The notes under the pieces: generated by a model
The model's database searches: none
What the model was told of the DNA's origin: nothing
Seen by the model: the letters and a program-made list of their open reading frames with translations, nothing else
Translations under genes and position numbers: made by a program
Shown: one piece after another, positions 53,150-63,021 of the stretch
How the letters are laid out: each line of letters starts with the position of its first letter
How positions within the stretch are numbered: position 1 is the first letter of the stretch
Origin: Rhodoferax aquaticus
GTDB lineage: Bacteria; Pseudomonadota; Gammaproteobacteria; Burkholderiales; Burkholderiaceae_C
Direction of reading: 5' to 3'
Length of the DNA stretch: 64,000 nt
Assembly: GCF_006974105.1 (NCBI RefSeq)
Contig: NZ_CP036282.1
Span: 1,364,001 to 1,428,000, forward strand

Positions 53150-53635
53150 ATGCCAACCTTAGATTGGGTGTTTGTTGGGATTCTGTGCGGCTCCATGCTG
53201 GTCGGGGCTTGGCGTGGGCTGGTTTATGAAGTTCTTTCGGTGCTCAGCTGGCTTGCTGCTTTTGTCTTGGCGCAATGGTTTGCCCCGCTTGCAGCAACAT
53301 GGTTACCACTTTCCGGCGCGGCTGAGCCGGTGCGCTATGCCGCTGGCTTTGTGCTTGTGTTTGTGGTCTCTATATTTGTGGGCAGTTTTCTCGCTTTTTT
53401 GATTAAGAAACTGGTGTCAGCTATCGGTTTACGGCCTGCAGACCGCTTGTTAGGCGCAGGTTTTGGCTTGGTGCGCGGGGTCGTCTTGTTACTGGCGGTT
53501 ACCGTGGTGGTCGGTATGACGCCTTTGAAAAGTGGGCAGTGGTGGCAAGAAGCCTTGGGCCCGAGGGTGGCGCAGACTGTGCTGTCCGTACTAAAGCCAG
53601 TACTGCCAGAAGATTTTGGAAAATACTTACCTTGA
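53150..53635 (+). CDS. cvpA: CvpA family membrane protein
   Basis: The 161-residue protein has four membrane helices, starting MPTLDWVFVGILCGSMLVGAWRGLVYEVLSVLSWLAAFVLAQW, with the family GLxYExLSLxxW pattern and LLGAGFGLVRGVVLLLAVTVVV. It is named from colicin V production and tied to envelope integrity; the biochemical role is unknown. It precedes purF by 14 bases. Confidence 0.93.
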   Translation: MPTLDWVFVGILCGSMLVGAWRGLVYEVLSVLSWLAAFVLAQWFAPLAATWLPLSGAAEPVRYAAGFVLVFVVSIFVGSFLAFLIKKLVSAIGLRPADRLLGAGFGLVRGVVLLLAVTVVVGMTPLKSGQWWQEALGPRVAQTVLSVLKPVLPEDFGKYLP

Positions 53636-53649
53636 ATGGGTGAAAACTT

Positions 53650-55149
53650 ATGTGTGGAATCGTTGGTGTAGTTAGTAAAACCCCCGTCAACCAGCTGATC
53701 TACGACGCTTTGCTTTTGTTGCAGCATCGCGGCCAAGACGCTTCCGGCATCGTGACGCAGCAAGAACGCAAGTTCTTCATGCACAAGGCCAAGGGCATGG
53801 TGAAAGATGTGTTTCGCACGCGCGATATGCGCTCCTTGCCTGGCAACTGCGGCTTGGGGCAAGTGCGTTATCCCACGGCTGGCAATGCCTTTAGCGAAGA
53901 AGAGGCACAACCCTTCTACGTGAATGCACCGTTTGGCATTGTCTTGGTGCATAACGGAAACTTGACCAATGCCAAGGCGCTGAAGAGTGAGTTGTTCTCC
54001 GCCGACCATCGCCACATCAACACCGAGAGTGATTCCGAGGTTTTGCTCAACGTGCTCGCCCACGAAATCGAAAAAACCACGCGTGGCTTACCTTTGCAGG
54101 CCGCTGACTTGTTTGCGGCGGTGGGCAATGTTCATAAACGCGTCAAGGGCTCTTACGCTGTGATTGCCTTGATTGCCGGGCACGGCATGCTGGCGTTTCG
54201 TGATCCCTTTGGCATTCGCCCACTGTGCATGGGCCGCAACGAAGAGAGCGTAGTGTTGGCCAGCGAGTCTGTCGCACTGGAAGGTACGTCGCATCAGTTT
54301 GAACGCAATATCGAGCCTGGTGAGGCAGTGTTCATTGACTTGGAAGGGCACGTGCATTCGCATCAGTGCGCCCAAGCGCCAAAGCTGAATCCGTGCATTT
54401 TCGAGTACGTGTACTTGGCGCGTCCTGACTCGGTAATGGATGGCATCTCTGTCTACCAAGCGCGTTTGAACTTGGGCGAGTCTTTGGCCAAGCGCGTGAT
54501 CTCGACCGTGCCACCCAACGAAATCGATGTGGTGATCCCCATTCCAGAGTCCAGCCGTCCGAGTGCTGCGCAACTTGCCCAGTTGCTGGGCTTGCCCTAC
54601 CGTGAAGGCTTTGTGAAAAACCGCTACGTAGGTCGAACCTTCATCATGCCTGGTCAAGCGGTACGCAAAAAGTCTGTGCGCCAAAAGCTCAACGTCATTG
54701 CCAGCGAATTCAAGGGCCGCAATGTGTTGTTGGTCGATGATTCCATTGTGCGCGGCACCACGAGCCGCGAAATTGTGCAAATGGCCCGTGATGCAGGAGC
54801 CCGCAAGGTCTATCTCGCGAGCGCCGCACCTCCTGTTCGCTACCCTAACGTGTATGGCATTGATATGCCGACCAGTGATGAACTGGTTGCGCATAACCGG
54901 ACCGTGGAGCAGATTCGCGAAATCATTGGCTGTGATGCCTTGATTTACCAAGACGTGGATGGCATGAAAAAAGCCATAGGTACGCTCAATGCCAAGATTG
55001 CCGGATTCGACGCCTCTTGTTTTGATGGGGTGTATGTCACCGGTGACATTACCGCTGACGACATCGCTCGACTCAGCGCAAGCCGGGTAGGTGGCGACGA
55101 GAGCCAAGAAGACCGCTCGCGCCTAGCCTTGCCAAATAGCGCAGATTAA
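53650..55149 (+). CDS. purF: amidophosphoribosyltransferase
   Basis: The 499-residue enzyme catalyses the committed step of purine synthesis, making phosphoribosylamine from PRPP and glutamine. The N-terminal nucleophile glutaminase begins MCGIVGVVSKTPVNQLIYDALLLLQHRGQDASGI (Cys2 active after Met removal). The PRPP site is NVLLVDDSIVRGTTSREIVQMARDAGA. No propeptide or iron-sulfur ligand pattern is seen, as in the E. coli type. Confidence 0.96.
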   Translation: MCGIVGVVSKTPVNQLIYDALLLLQHRGQDASGIVTQQERKFFMHKAKGMVKDVFRTRDMRSLPGNCGLGQVRYPTAGNAFSEEEAQPFYVNAPFGIVLVHNGNLTNAKALKSELFSADHRHINTESDSEVLLNVLAHEIEKTTRGLPLQAADLFAAVGNVHKRVKGSYAVIALIAGHGMLAFRDPFGIRPLCMGRNEESVVLASESVALEGTSHQFERNIEPGEAVFIDLEGHVHSHQCAQAPKLNPCIFEYVYLARPDSVMDGISVYQARLNLGESLAKRVISTVPPNEIDVVIPIPESSRPSAAQLAQLLGLPYREGFVKNRYVGRTFIMPGQAVRKKSVRQKLNVIASEFKGRNVLLVDDSIVRGTTSREIVQMARDAGARKVYLASAAPPVRYPNVYGIDMPTSDELVAHNRTVEQIREIIGCDALIYQDVDGMKKAIGTLNAKIAGFDASCFDGVYVTGDITADDIARLSASRVGGDESQEDRSRLALPNSAD

Positions 55150-55162
55150 TGGACACATCTCA

Positions 55163-56386
55163 ATGACGATTGAAAACTTAAAGCCGGAAGAGGCTCGCAC
55201 CCTGCACCGAGACACGTTGGCTGTGCGTCTCGCTATGGAGCCTAGCCAATACGGCGAGAACTCTGAAGCACTGTTTTTGACCAGTGGCTATGTGCAGAGC
55301 AGTGCAGCGTCTTCCGCTGCGCGGTTCGCGATGGAAGAAGAGGGATTCACCTACTCACGCGTTGGCAACCCTACGGTGTCGAGTATGGAGATGCGACTCG
55401 CCGCGCTGGAAGGTACACAAGCAGCGGTTGCCACTTCTACCGGCATGGCCGCCATTTTGTTATTGGGCATGGGGCTTTTGCGTGCCGGTGACCATGTGGT
55501 GTGTTCACGGTCGGTGTTTGGTTCGGTCATCCCATTGTTTAGCCGTGAGTTTGCGAAGTTTGGTGTTGAAACCACGTTTGTGGCTCAAACCGATGTGGCC
55601 GCCTGGAAGGCTGCCGTACAGCCCAATACCAAGTTACTGTTTGCCGAAACACCTACGAACCCCTTGACCGAAGTCTGCGATATCCAGGCGCTGGCGGATA
55701 TTGCCCATGGGGCAGGGGCTTTCTTAGCCGTTGACAACTGTTTTGCCACACCCGTATTGCAACGGCCTGTGGAGTTAGGCGCTGACTTCATCATCCATTC
55801 CGGCACCAAGTTTTTGGATGGGCAAGGGCGCGTAATGGCGGGTGCGATTTGTTGCACCCAAAAGCACCGTGACGAAGTGTTCTTGCCGATCCTGCGGACA
55901 GCGGGCATGGTGTTGGCTCCGTTCAATGCATGGGTCATTCTTAAAGGGATGGAAACTTTGGCGCTGCGGGTTAAGGCCCAGTCAGAGAATGCACTTGCGC
56001 TCGCCAAATGGCTGGAGGCGCAACCCCAGGTGGCTCGGGTGTTTTATCCGGGCTTGGCATCCCATCCTCAGCACGCTTTGGCCATGCGCCAGCAAGGCGG
56101 CTGTGGCGGTTCCGTGCTCTCATTTGAGGTGCGCGCGAGCGACCCCGAACAAGCGCGTAAGCGCGCTTTTCATGTGCTCGATAGCATGCAATTGCTCTCG
56201 CTGTGCACAAACCTGGGTGACACCAAGACCTTGCTTTCTCACCCAGCAAGCACCTCGCACGGACGCCTAAGTGAGGACCAACGCCTAGCCGCTGGAATTA
56301 GTCAAGGCTTAATCCGCGTCTCGGTAGGCCTAGAAAACATTCACGACATTAGCGCGGACCTGTCGCGCGGACTCAACACACTTTGA
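55163..56386 (+). CDS. metZ: O-succinylhomoserine sulfhydrylase
   Basis: The 407-residue PLP enzyme of the Cys/Met metabolism family makes homocysteine directly from O-succinylhomoserine and sulfide. It shows [56 protein letters not shown], the PLP lysine in [17 protein letters not shown] and a late [19 protein letters not shown]. The purF-metZ pairing is known from Pseudomonas and Burkholderiales, supporting MetZ over other family members. Confidence 0.93.
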   Translation: MTIENLKPEEARTLHRDTLAVRLAMEPSQYGENSEALFLTSGYVQSSAASSAARFAMEEEGFTYSRVGNPTVSSMEMRLAALEGTQAAVATSTGMAAILLLGMGLLRAGDHVVCSRSVFGSVIPLFSREFAKFGVETTFVAQTDVAAWKAAVQPNTKLLFAETPTNPLTEVCDIQALADIAHGAGAFLAVDNCFATPVLQRPVELGADFIIHSGTKFLDGQGRVMAGAICCTQKHRDEVFLPILRTAGMVLAPFNAWVILKGMETLALRVKAQSENALALAKWLEAQPQVARVFYPGLASHPQHALAMRQQGGCGGSVLSFEVRASDPEQARKRAFHVLDSMQLLSLCTNLGDTKTLLSHPASTSHGRLSEDQRLAAGISQGLIRVSVGLENIHDISADLSRGLNTL

Positions 56387-56387
56387 C

Positions 56388-57791
56388 ATGACAAAAACTC
56401 GTACCCGCTTTGCACCATCGCCAACAGGTTTTATTCACCTTGGCAACATCCGATCGGCTTTGTACCCATGGGCGTTCGCCCGCGCGACAGGTGGCGACTT
56501 CATTCTTCGTATTGAAGATACCGATGTGGAGCGTTCCTCTCAGGCGGCGGTAGACGTCATCATTGAAGGCATGGCTTGGCTTGGTTTAAGCCACGACGAA
56601 GGCCCGTTCTACCAAATGCAGCGCATGGAGCGCTACAAGGAAGTATTGGCTGACATGCTGACCAAAGGCTTGGTTTACCCCTGCTATATGAGTGTTGCCG
56701 ACCTAGACGCTCTACGCGAGCGCCAAATGGCCGCCAAAGAAAAGCCACGCTATGACGGCACTTGGCGCCCCGAACCCGGCAAGACTTTGCCACCTGTACC
56801 CGAAGGCGTGCAACCTGTGTTGCGCTTCAAGAATCCACCGACTGGTTCTGTGGTGTGGGAAGACAAAGTCAAAGGCCGCGTAGAAATCAGCAACGATGAG
56901 TTAGATGATTTGGTGATTGCACGCCCAGCACCTGCAGGTGAGTTGGTAGGTACGCCCACCTACAATTTCTGCGTGGTGGTCGACGACATGGATATGGAGA
57001 TCACTCACGTCATTCGCGGGGATGACCATGTCAACAACACCCCGCGTCAAATCAACATCTTCTATGCCTTGGGCAAAACACCTCCGGTGTACGCCCACTT
57101 GCCTACCGTCTTGAATGAGCAAGGCGAGAAGATGAGCAAACGCAATGGCGCTAAACCTGTCACCGCCTACGCAGCAGAAGGCTACTTGCCCGACGCCATG
57201 GTGAATTACTTGGCACGCTTGGGCTGGAGCCACGGCGATGACGAGATTTTTAGCCGCGCCCAATTTCTGGAGTGGTTCAATTTAGACCACCTCGGACGTA
57301 GTGCCGCCCAGTTCGATGAAGCCAAGCTGCGTTGGGTCAATGCCCAGCATTTGAAAGCGCTTGATGGCGCAACGCTAGCGCCTTTGGTCAACGCGCACTT
57401 GCAGCAAAAAGGAATCGAATCTGACGGGCGCTTGGCGCGCCTGTGTGATTTGCTCAAAGACCGTTGCGACACGACGGTGGCGTTGGCGGATTGGGTGGCA
57501 CGGTTCTACGCAGATGTTTCGCCTAGCGCGGACGATATTGCGTTGCATGTCACAGACGCGGTCAAACCTGCGTTGGCGCTATTGGGTGAGAAGCTCAAAA
57601 CTTGTGCGTGGGACAAAGCCAGCATCAACGCCACTATTAAGGAAGTACTGGCTGCCCACGGCTTGAAGATGCCTCAGCTGGCAATGCCTGTACGCGTGTT
57701 GTTGTTGGGTACCGCACAGACTCCATCCTTGGATGCCGTGCTTGAATTGTTCGATCGTGAAAAAGTTTTTGAAAGATTTGCCAAAGTCTGA
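56388..57791 (+). CDS. gltX: glutamyl-tRNA synthetase
   Basis: The 467-residue class I synthetase has the HIGH-like signature [22 protein letters not shown] (about 6-27) and the KMSKR loop [15 protein letters not shown] (about 246). The C-terminal helical anticodon-binding domain is complete. It charges tRNA-Glu, whose gene lies about 170 bases downstream in the tRNA cluster. The gene starts one base after the metZ stop. Confidence 0.96.
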   Translation: MTKTRTRFAPSPTGFIHLGNIRSALYPWAFARATGGDFILRIEDTDVERSSQAAVDVIIEGMAWLGLSHDEGPFYQMQRMERYKEVLADMLTKGLVYPCYMSVADLDALRERQMAAKEKPRYDGTWRPEPGKTLPPVPEGVQPVLRFKNPPTGSVVWEDKVKGRVEISNDELDDLVIARPAPAGELVGTPTYNFCVVVDDMDMEITHVIRGDDHVNNTPRQINIFYALGKTPPVYAHLPTVLNEQGEKMSKRNGAKPVTAYAAEGYLPDAMVNYLARLGWSHGDDEIFSRAQFLEWFNLDHLGRSAAQFDEAKLRWVNAQHLKALDGATLAPLVNAHLQQKGIESDGRLARLCDLLKDRCDTTVALADWVARFYADVSPSADDIALHVTDAVKPALALLGEKLKTCAWDKASINATIKEVLAAHGLKMPQLAMPVRVLLLGTAQTPSLDAVLELFDREKVFERFAKV

Positions 57792-57807
57792 TTTTTGACG
57801 CTATAAT
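57778..57807 (+). promoter_or_regulatory. promoter of the tRNA-Ala/Glu/Asp cluster
   Basis: TTGCCA (57778-57783) and a perfect TATAAT (57802-57807) are 18 bp apart, about 50 bases before the first tRNA. The -35 overlaps the end of gltX. Confidence 0.65.
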
Positions 57808-57856
57808 TTGAGTCTTGGAAACGCAGCATGTTATTAAAAACAACTTGCTAAGTTAA

Positions 57857-57932
<76 letters not shown>

Positions 57933-57962
57933 ACGTTTTCAAACGGATTAGTCCAAGGTTTT

Positions 57963-58038
57963 GACCCCATCGTCTAGAGGCCTAGGACATCACCCTTTCA
58001 CGGTGAGTACCGGGGTTCGAATCCCCGTGGGGTCGCCA
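57963..58038 (+). tRNA. tRNA-Glu (anticodon TTC)
   Basis: The 76-nt cloverleaf has acceptor GACCCCA/TGGGGTC, anticodon loop CTTTCAC (TTC), GTTCGAATC T-loop, discriminator G and encoded CCA. It is the substrate of the GltX encoded just upstream and also the donor for tetrapyrrole synthesis. Confidence 0.96.
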
Positions 58039-58127
58039 AGTTTGCTGAAAAGCATACGAGGTGCAAGTTGGTAACAGCTGAGTAAAATCAGCGACTTGGC
58101 TCGAAAGAGTAAATGTTGCCACTACCA

Positions 58128-58204
58128 GGAGTGGTAGTTCAGTTGGTTAGAATACCGGCCTGTCACGCCGGGGGTCGCGGGTTCGAGTCCCGTCCACTCC
58201 GCCA
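58128..58204 (+). tRNA. tRNA-Asp (anticodon GTC)
   Basis: The 77-nt cloverleaf has acceptor GGAGTGG/CCACTCC, anticodon loop CTGTCAC (GTC), GTTCGAGTC T-loop, discriminator G and encoded CCA. Confidence 0.96.
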
Positions 58205-58213
58205 AATTAGGTA

Positions 58214-58256
58214 AAGCCGCTACAGACGTAAGTTTGTAGCGGCTTTTTCTTTTTCT
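58214..58256 (+). terminator. rho-independent terminator of the tRNA cluster
   Basis: AAGCCGCTACA (58214-58224) pairs exactly with TGTAGCGGCTT (58235-58245), followed by TTTCTTTTTC. It lies nine bases after tRNA-Asp. Confidence 0.92.
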
Positions 58257-58337
58257 GCTTTGGTCCGGCACTTGGGACAAGCATGTCCGACGTTCTATTT
58301 CACAACTTCCTGCAGTGCGGGGGGCGTTTCGTTTCCA

Positions 58338-59255
58338 TTAGTCTTTAGCTTGCGCGGTGCTTGTTTGTCTGTTTAACAAGCCAGTCGATAGTGCTGTTCC
58401 CACCACAATCACGATCCCGGATAGTGCCATTTGGGAGGTGAGGGTTTCACCCAGCAGGGTTACTCCATACAGGATGGCGAAGACAGGAATGGCAAATGTG
58501 ACTGATAGCGCCCGTGCTGGGCCTGCCCGCTCAATAATTCGAAAATACAACATGTAGGCAAGTCCTGAGCACAGCACACCGAGTGCGACCGCCGCCAACC
58601 AAGCGCGAGCGCTAACTGCTTGCTCTGGCCACAGGTAGATAGAGATGGGTAACAGCAAAAGGGCTGCGCCAAACTGACTACCCGTGGCTGATACCAAGGA
58701 TGGAACCCCATTGAGGTAAACCTTGCTGGCGCTGGCGGCTAGCCCATAGCAAATGCAGGCCACCAAGCAGGCAAGCACCGCCAAGGCGCTGGAGTGACCA
58801 GAGGCATTCGGTTGAAAACTCACTTTGTCCCATGCTAGCAGCGCTACTCCGCAAAAACCAATCAGTAAGCCCACTATGCGCGTTCCATTGGGCCTATCTT
58901 TTAGCCAGAGCCAGGCCACAATCGCACCAAAGAGCGGGACGGTCGCGTTCAACAAGGACGACAACCCTGTTGAGATTGACAGCGATGCATAGGTGAAGCA
59001 GGCAAAAGGAATTGCTGAATTCACGACGCCGATGGCAAACGTTTGTCTCCAATGGGATAGCAGGTTTCTGCCTTGGCCTCGTGCGAGCAATATGGGTGCT
59101 AGGAAGATAGCACCCACGCTAACGCGCACTCCTGCAGCGGGTAATGCTCCAAATTCGATAGCGGCGATGTGCATGAACATGAACGACGAGCCCCAAATAG
59201 CGGCAAGCAGGACAAAGTCCAGAATCCATTGCTTAGTTTGGGAGGTGTTGGGCAT
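58338..59255 (-). CDS. EamA/DMT-superfamily transporter
   Basis: The 305-residue protein has ten membrane helices in two EamA repeats (FVLLAAIWGSSFMFMHIAAIEFGALPAAGVRVSVGAIFLAPILLARG opens the first; LACLVACICYGLAASASKVYL the second). Such carriers export amino acids or other metabolites; the substrate cannot be read. It stands alone next to the tRNA terminator. Confidence 0.9.
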   Translation of the reverse strand: MPNTSQTKQWILDFVLLAAIWGSSFMFMHIAAIEFGALPAAGVRVSVGAIFLAPILLARGQGRNLLSHWRQTFAIGVVNSAIPFACFTYASLSISTGLSSLLNATVPLFGAIVAWLWLKDRPNGTRIVGLLIGFCGVALLAWDKVSFQPNASGHSSALAVLACLVACICYGLAASASKVYLNGVPSLVSATGSQFGAALLLLPISIYLWPEQAVSARAWLAAVALGVLCSGLAYMLYFRIIERAGPARALSVTFAIPVFAILYGVTLLGETLTSQMALSGIVIVVGTALSTGLLNRQTSTAQAKD

Positions 59256-59348
59256 CGTAGTTGTAGTTCATTTCACGGTTTGCGCAGGTGCTGAGTTCCT
59301 AGCTATTGGTGACGCATAGCCACCTGTGGGGTGTCCGTTTCTGGATAG

Positions 59349-59849
59349 TTACTGCTTCAAGGCGTCTTCGTGCAGTAAGAGTTCGCGCTTACGGTCTAGA
59401 CCACCCGCATAGCCGGTGAGGCTCCCGTCGCTGCCAAGCACCCTATGGCACGGCACCAAAATGCTGAATGGATTTCGGCCGACTGCGGAGGCCACAGCTC
59501 GAACGGCCAAAGGCTTGCCAATGCCTTGGCTTAACTTCCTGTAACTCACGGTCGTACCAGAAGGAATGGATAACAGTGCGCGCCACACTTGCTGCTGAAA
59601 CGCTGTACCGAGATCTAGTTGAAGTGGCAGATCAAATCTTGACCTCGCTCCCCCAAAGTACTCATCCAGTTGCTCGGCACACGCTTGCAAAATCGGATCG
59701 CTGCTCGATGTCGGCCAAGCACCGGGGTCAGGTTGGTGTTTTTGTCCGTCAAACCAAACACCCACCAATTGGCTATTTGATGCAGCCAATGTCATCGAGC
59801 CCAGGCGGCTGTGGTACCGGCTACGTAGGGTGTTGGGAGAGTGCTTCAT
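59349..59849 (-). CDS. ogt: methylated-DNA-protein-cysteine methyltransferase
   Basis: The protein has 166 residues from the ATG at 59849. This single-use repair protein removes alkyl groups from O6-methylguanine. TAFQQQVWRALLSIPSGTTVSYRKLSQGIGKPLAVRAVASAVGRNPFSILVPCHRVLGSDGSLTGYAGG carries the helix-turn-helix with arginine finger and the acceptor cysteine in PCHRV. It follows the Ada/AlkA-like gene by 64 bases on the same strand, forming an alkylation-damage pair. Confidence 0.95.
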   Translation of the reverse strand: MKHSPNTLRSRYHSRLGSMTLAASNSQLVGVWFDGQKHQPDPGAWPTSSSDPILQACAEQLDEYFGGARSRFDLPLQLDLGTAFQQQVWRALLSIPSGTTVSYRKLSQGIGKPLAVRAVASAVGRNPFSILVPCHRVLGSDGSLTGYAGGLDRKRELLLHEDALKQ

Positions 59850-59913
59850 CGTATTGTCTCGAAAGTACTTGTAGAAATTGCGCAGGATGCTATGCGTTGC
59901 ATAGCAAGCGATG

Positions 59914-61494
59914 TCATAGCGTGCGCTCCACAGTGCTGTTGCCCAGCGCTGCCCACGCCCGCACGACTGCGTAGCTGCGCCATGGCCGCCACTTCTGCGA
60001 AGCCAATTCGGCTGCAACCGCAGGATTCTTGACTTGCCGCACACCAAGCGACGATTGCAGGGCGACGTCACCAGCGGGAAACGCGTCAGGCCAACGAAGC
60101 GCTCGCATGGCAATGTAGTTGGCGGTCCACGGGCCTATGCCCGGCAAAGCCTCCAGTTGGGCCATGGTGCTGGATACGTCAGCGCCAGCGCGAAGCTGGA
60201 GCCGGTTGTCGCTAACAGCTTGTGCCAAACCAAGAATCGCTGTCTGGCGTTGACGCACGATACCCAGTTCACCGAGCGCGCCACCGTCGGCGTGTGCCAA
60301 CACGTGCGCTGTAGGAAATAAGCGGTTCAGTCCCACGTGTGGAGTACTGATAGCTTCTCCAAAGCGATTGGTGAGCCGTTCAATTAAGGTGCGTGCGGCG
60401 GCAACCGTGATCTGCTGACCCAATATGGCGCGCACCCCCAGTTCGAAGCCGTCAACCGTTCCAGGTACGCGCAACCCCGCACCCAGAGGAAACTGCACGC
60501 CCACGGCGTCATGAATGGGCTGGGGATCAGCATCTAGGTCAAACAGGCCTTTGAGGAGTTGCAAAACCGCCGGCAGCACCGGCGCCAACGATTGGCTGAT
60601 CTGGAACTCTACGCTGCACCGTTCAAGTGCAAACATGGCGCTCACCCAGCCCGTGAAGTGGGTGCTCCCATGCTGAACTTGGAGAGTGCGCGCATAGCTG
60701 CGCCGCGCAACATCAACTACCTCCAGCCCAGCAATGCTTCGGGTGGCAAAAAACTGGAGTATGGCGCCCACGTCATAAGGGGGGCGATAACAGGCGCGCA
60801 ACTGCAAAGCTGGTGCCTCCCCATCAAGAAGAGCGTGGCGATTTGGCTTTACTGGCTTTTGGGGACTCAAGGCCGTGGCAGGCACTCCGCTGTGTTTACG
60901 CAGTGAGCGTGGTTCCATGCGGTAATGCGCAGAAAAAGCTGTATTAAAGCTACGCACACTCGCGAAGCCGCTGAGCAACGCCACCTGTGCAATGGGTAGG
61001 GGGGTATCGGTCAGTAACTGTTTCGCGTTGAGTAGCCGCCGGGTTTGCAAGTATTGCAAAGGTGATACACCCCATTGCGCTTCGAAAATGCGCCGCAGGT
61101 GTCTTTCACTCACCCCTAAACGGAGCGATAGATGGCCGATGGAGAGCACTTCCTCACCATTGCTCAGCGCCGTATCGAGCAATAAGGCGGCCTGACGCGC
61201 CAAGATACTGCTGGCATCTTGCACCGACCAAGGTGCCATGGACATGGGACTGGCGGAAGGAGATAGTTCTGGGCGACAGCGCAAACAGGGCCTAAACCCG
61301 GCGGACTCTGCTTGGGCAGCCAGATCAAAAAAGCGGCAATTTTCCTGCTTGGGCGCGCGCACTCTGCACACGGGGCGGCAGTAGATGCCGGTGGTCGTTA
61401 CCGCAGTAAAAAACCTGCCATCAAAGCGTGCATCCTTCGTTTGCACAGCGAGGTAGCGTGCATCATGGTCTGGAGTACCGTGCAAGTTGGTCAT
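59914..61494 (-). CDS. Ada/AlkA fusion: DNA-3-methyladenine glycosylase with Ada-type regulatory domain
   Basis: The protein has 526 residues from the ATG at 61494. The N-terminal Ada zinc domain (RFFTAVTTTGIYCRPVCRVRAPKQENCRFFDLAAQAESAGFRPCLRCRPE, about 22-72) has four cysteines for methyl-phosphotriester transfer. An AraC helix-turn-helix follows (VLSIGHLSLRLGVSERHLRRIFEAQWGVSPLQYLQTRRLLNAKQLL...). The AlkA glycosylase domain (about 200-520) holds FELGVRAILGQQITVAAARTL and ALPGIGPWTANYIAMRALRWPDAFPAGDVALQ with the helix-hairpin-helix and catalytic aspartate. It senses and repairs alkylated DNA and probably regulates itself and ogt. Confidence 0.93.
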   Translation of the reverse strand: MTNLHGTPDHDARYLAVQTKDARFDGRFFTAVTTTGIYCRPVCRVRAPKQENCRFFDLAAQAESAGFRPCLRCRPELSPSASPMSMAPWSVQDASSILARQAALLLDTALSNGEEVLSIGHLSLRLGVSERHLRRIFEAQWGVSPLQYLQTRRLLNAKQLLTDTPLPIAQVALLSGFASVRSFNTAFSAHYRMEPRSLRKHSGVPATALSPQKPVKPNRHALLDGEAPALQLRACYRPPYDVGAILQFFATRSIAGLEVVDVARRSYARTLQVQHGSTHFTGWVSAMFALERCSVEFQISQSLAPVLPAVLQLLKGLFDLDADPQPIHDAVGVQFPLGAGLRVPGTVDGFELGVRAILGQQITVAAARTLIERLTNRFGEAISTPHVGLNRLFPTAHVLAHADGGALGELGIVRQRQTAILGLAQAVSDNRLQLRAGADVSSTMAQLEALPGIGPWTANYIAMRALRWPDAFPAGDVALQSSLGVRQVKNPAVAAELASQKWRPWRSYAVVRAWAALGNSTVERTL

Positions 61495-61627
61495 GGCGTG
61501 ATGATACGCAGTGAGTCCCATAAAACTAGCCAATTTCGGACATGCGAATCCGATTGCGTGCCGCCTACAATTGCCAACATGCCGTGCGGACTGCTCTTGG
61601 GCATGGCTAACAAACCAAAGGGACCTC

Positions 61628-63010
61628 ATGAAAATTGCACCATCGATATTCAAAGCGTATGACATCCGGGGCGTCGTGCCCACCACGGTGACCGAAGAGA
61701 TCGCCTTAGGCTTGGGACGCGCGTTTGGCACCATGGCCAGAGCAGAAGGACAAACTACCGTGGCCGTCGGCCGTGACGGTCGCTTGAGTGGTCCCATGCT
61801 GGCAGAGGCTTTGATGCGTGGTTTGGAGGAGGCTGGTGTTTCTGTGATTGATGTTGGTATGGTGACGACTCCCATGCTGTACTTCGCGGCCAATACCTTG
61901 TGCGAAAGTGGCATTCAAGTAACCGGAAGCCATAACCCTCGGGACTACAACGGCTTCAAAATGGTGCTGGGTGGACGGGCTATCTATGGCCAAGAGATTC
62001 AAAATCTGCGCACCACCATGGAAAAAGAGAGCTGGAAGCTGCAGCCCTCTGGTCCCCGTCAAATGGTCAATGTGCTCCCCGCGTACACCGCACGCATTGT
62101 GGGCGACATCAAACTTGACCGCCCTATCAAGATCGTGGTGGACTCTGGCAATGGGATTGCAGGAGCGTCAGCCCCTGACATTCTTCGCGCCATCGGGTGT
62201 GAAGTGCAAGAGCTGTTTAGTGATGTTGATGGCAACTTCCCCAATCACCATCCAGACCCCAGCAAACCCGAAAACCTGCGGGATCTCGTGGCCGCCTTGC
62301 AGGCGGGCGACGCAGAACTGGGCCTGGCTTTTGACGGTGACGGTGACCGCCTTGGGATTGTCACGAAAGACGGCGCCACCATTTACCCCGACCGACAAAT
62401 GATGTTGTTTGCGCAAGACGTGTTGTCACGCGTGCCTGGTGGCACTATTATTTTTGACGTGAAGTGTTCTCAGCGTTTGGCACCTGCCATTGAAGCGGCC
62501 GGTGGCGTGCCCATGATGTACAAAACCGGACACTCACTGATCAAAGCGAAGATGCGCGAAATTGACTCCCCCTTAGGCGGGGAAATGAGTGGCCACATAT
62601 TCTTCAAAGAGCGTTGGTATGGCTTTGACGATGGCACCTACGCGGGTTGCCGTTTGTTGGAAATTGTGAGCAAGGCCGCAAACGCTAGTGCGGTGTTGAA
62701 TGCTTTGCCCACTAGCTTTTCCACGCCAGAGTTGAATGTGCCATGTGCGGAAGGTGAGCCCCACGCCTTGGTGGCCCAGTTGGTGGCTAAAGTGGCATTC
62801 GAAGCGCCTGCAGTACTCAACACCATCGACGGTTTGCGCGTTGATTGGCCCGATGGCTTTGGCTTGGTGCGCGCGTCCAACACCACTCCAGTCCTCGTGC
62901 TGCGTTTTGAGGGGCACACCCAAGCAGCGCTGGACCGCATTCAAGCCGCAATGTTGGGTTTGCTGCATTCGGTCAAACCAGACGCCCATATTGAGCAAGC
63001 AGCGCATTGA
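61628..63010 (+). CDS. manB: phosphomannomutase/phosphoglucomutase
   Basis: The protein has 460 residues from the ATG at 61628 (MKIAPSIFKAYDIRGVVPTTVTEE). The phosphoserine loop is QVTGSHNPRDYNGFKM, the magnesium loop LAFDGDGDRLGIV, the sugar loop GGEMSGHIFFKERW and the phosphate-binding end RASNTTPVLVLRFEG. It is the bifunctional AlgC-type enzyme making mannose-1-phosphate or glucose-1-phosphate for surface polysaccharide, fitting the LPS gene that follows 11 bases later. Confidence 0.93.
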   Translation: MKIAPSIFKAYDIRGVVPTTVTEEIALGLGRAFGTMARAEGQTTVAVGRDGRLSGPMLAEALMRGLEEAGVSVIDVGMVTTPMLYFAANTLCESGIQVTGSHNPRDYNGFKMVLGGRAIYGQEIQNLRTTMEKESWKLQPSGPRQMVNVLPAYTARIVGDIKLDRPIKIVVDSGNGIAGASAPDILRAIGCEVQELFSDVDGNFPNHHPDPSKPENLRDLVAALQAGDAELGLAFDGDGDRLGIVTKDGATIYPDRQMMLFAQDVLSRVPGGTIIFDVKCSQRLAPAIEAAGGVPMMYKTGHSLIKAKMREIDSPLGGEMSGHIFFKERWYGFDDGTYAGCRLLEIVSKAANASAVLNALPTSFSTPELNVPCAEGEPHALVAQLVAKVAFEAPAVLNTIDGLRVDWPDGFGLVRASNTTPVLVLRFEGHTQAALDRIQAAMLGLLHSVKPDAHIEQAAH

Positions 63011-63021
63011 GGCGAGCCGGC

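Noticed and set aside
59850..60113. N-terminal extension of ogt to 60113
   Set aside because: It overlaps the 3' end of the Ada/AlkA gene in another frame; the ATG at 59849 gives the usual protein.
61495..61914. N-terminal extension of the Ada/AlkA protein to 61914
   Set aside because: It lies antisense to the start of manB and has no similarity; the ATG at 61494 precedes the conserved Ada domain by about 20 residues.
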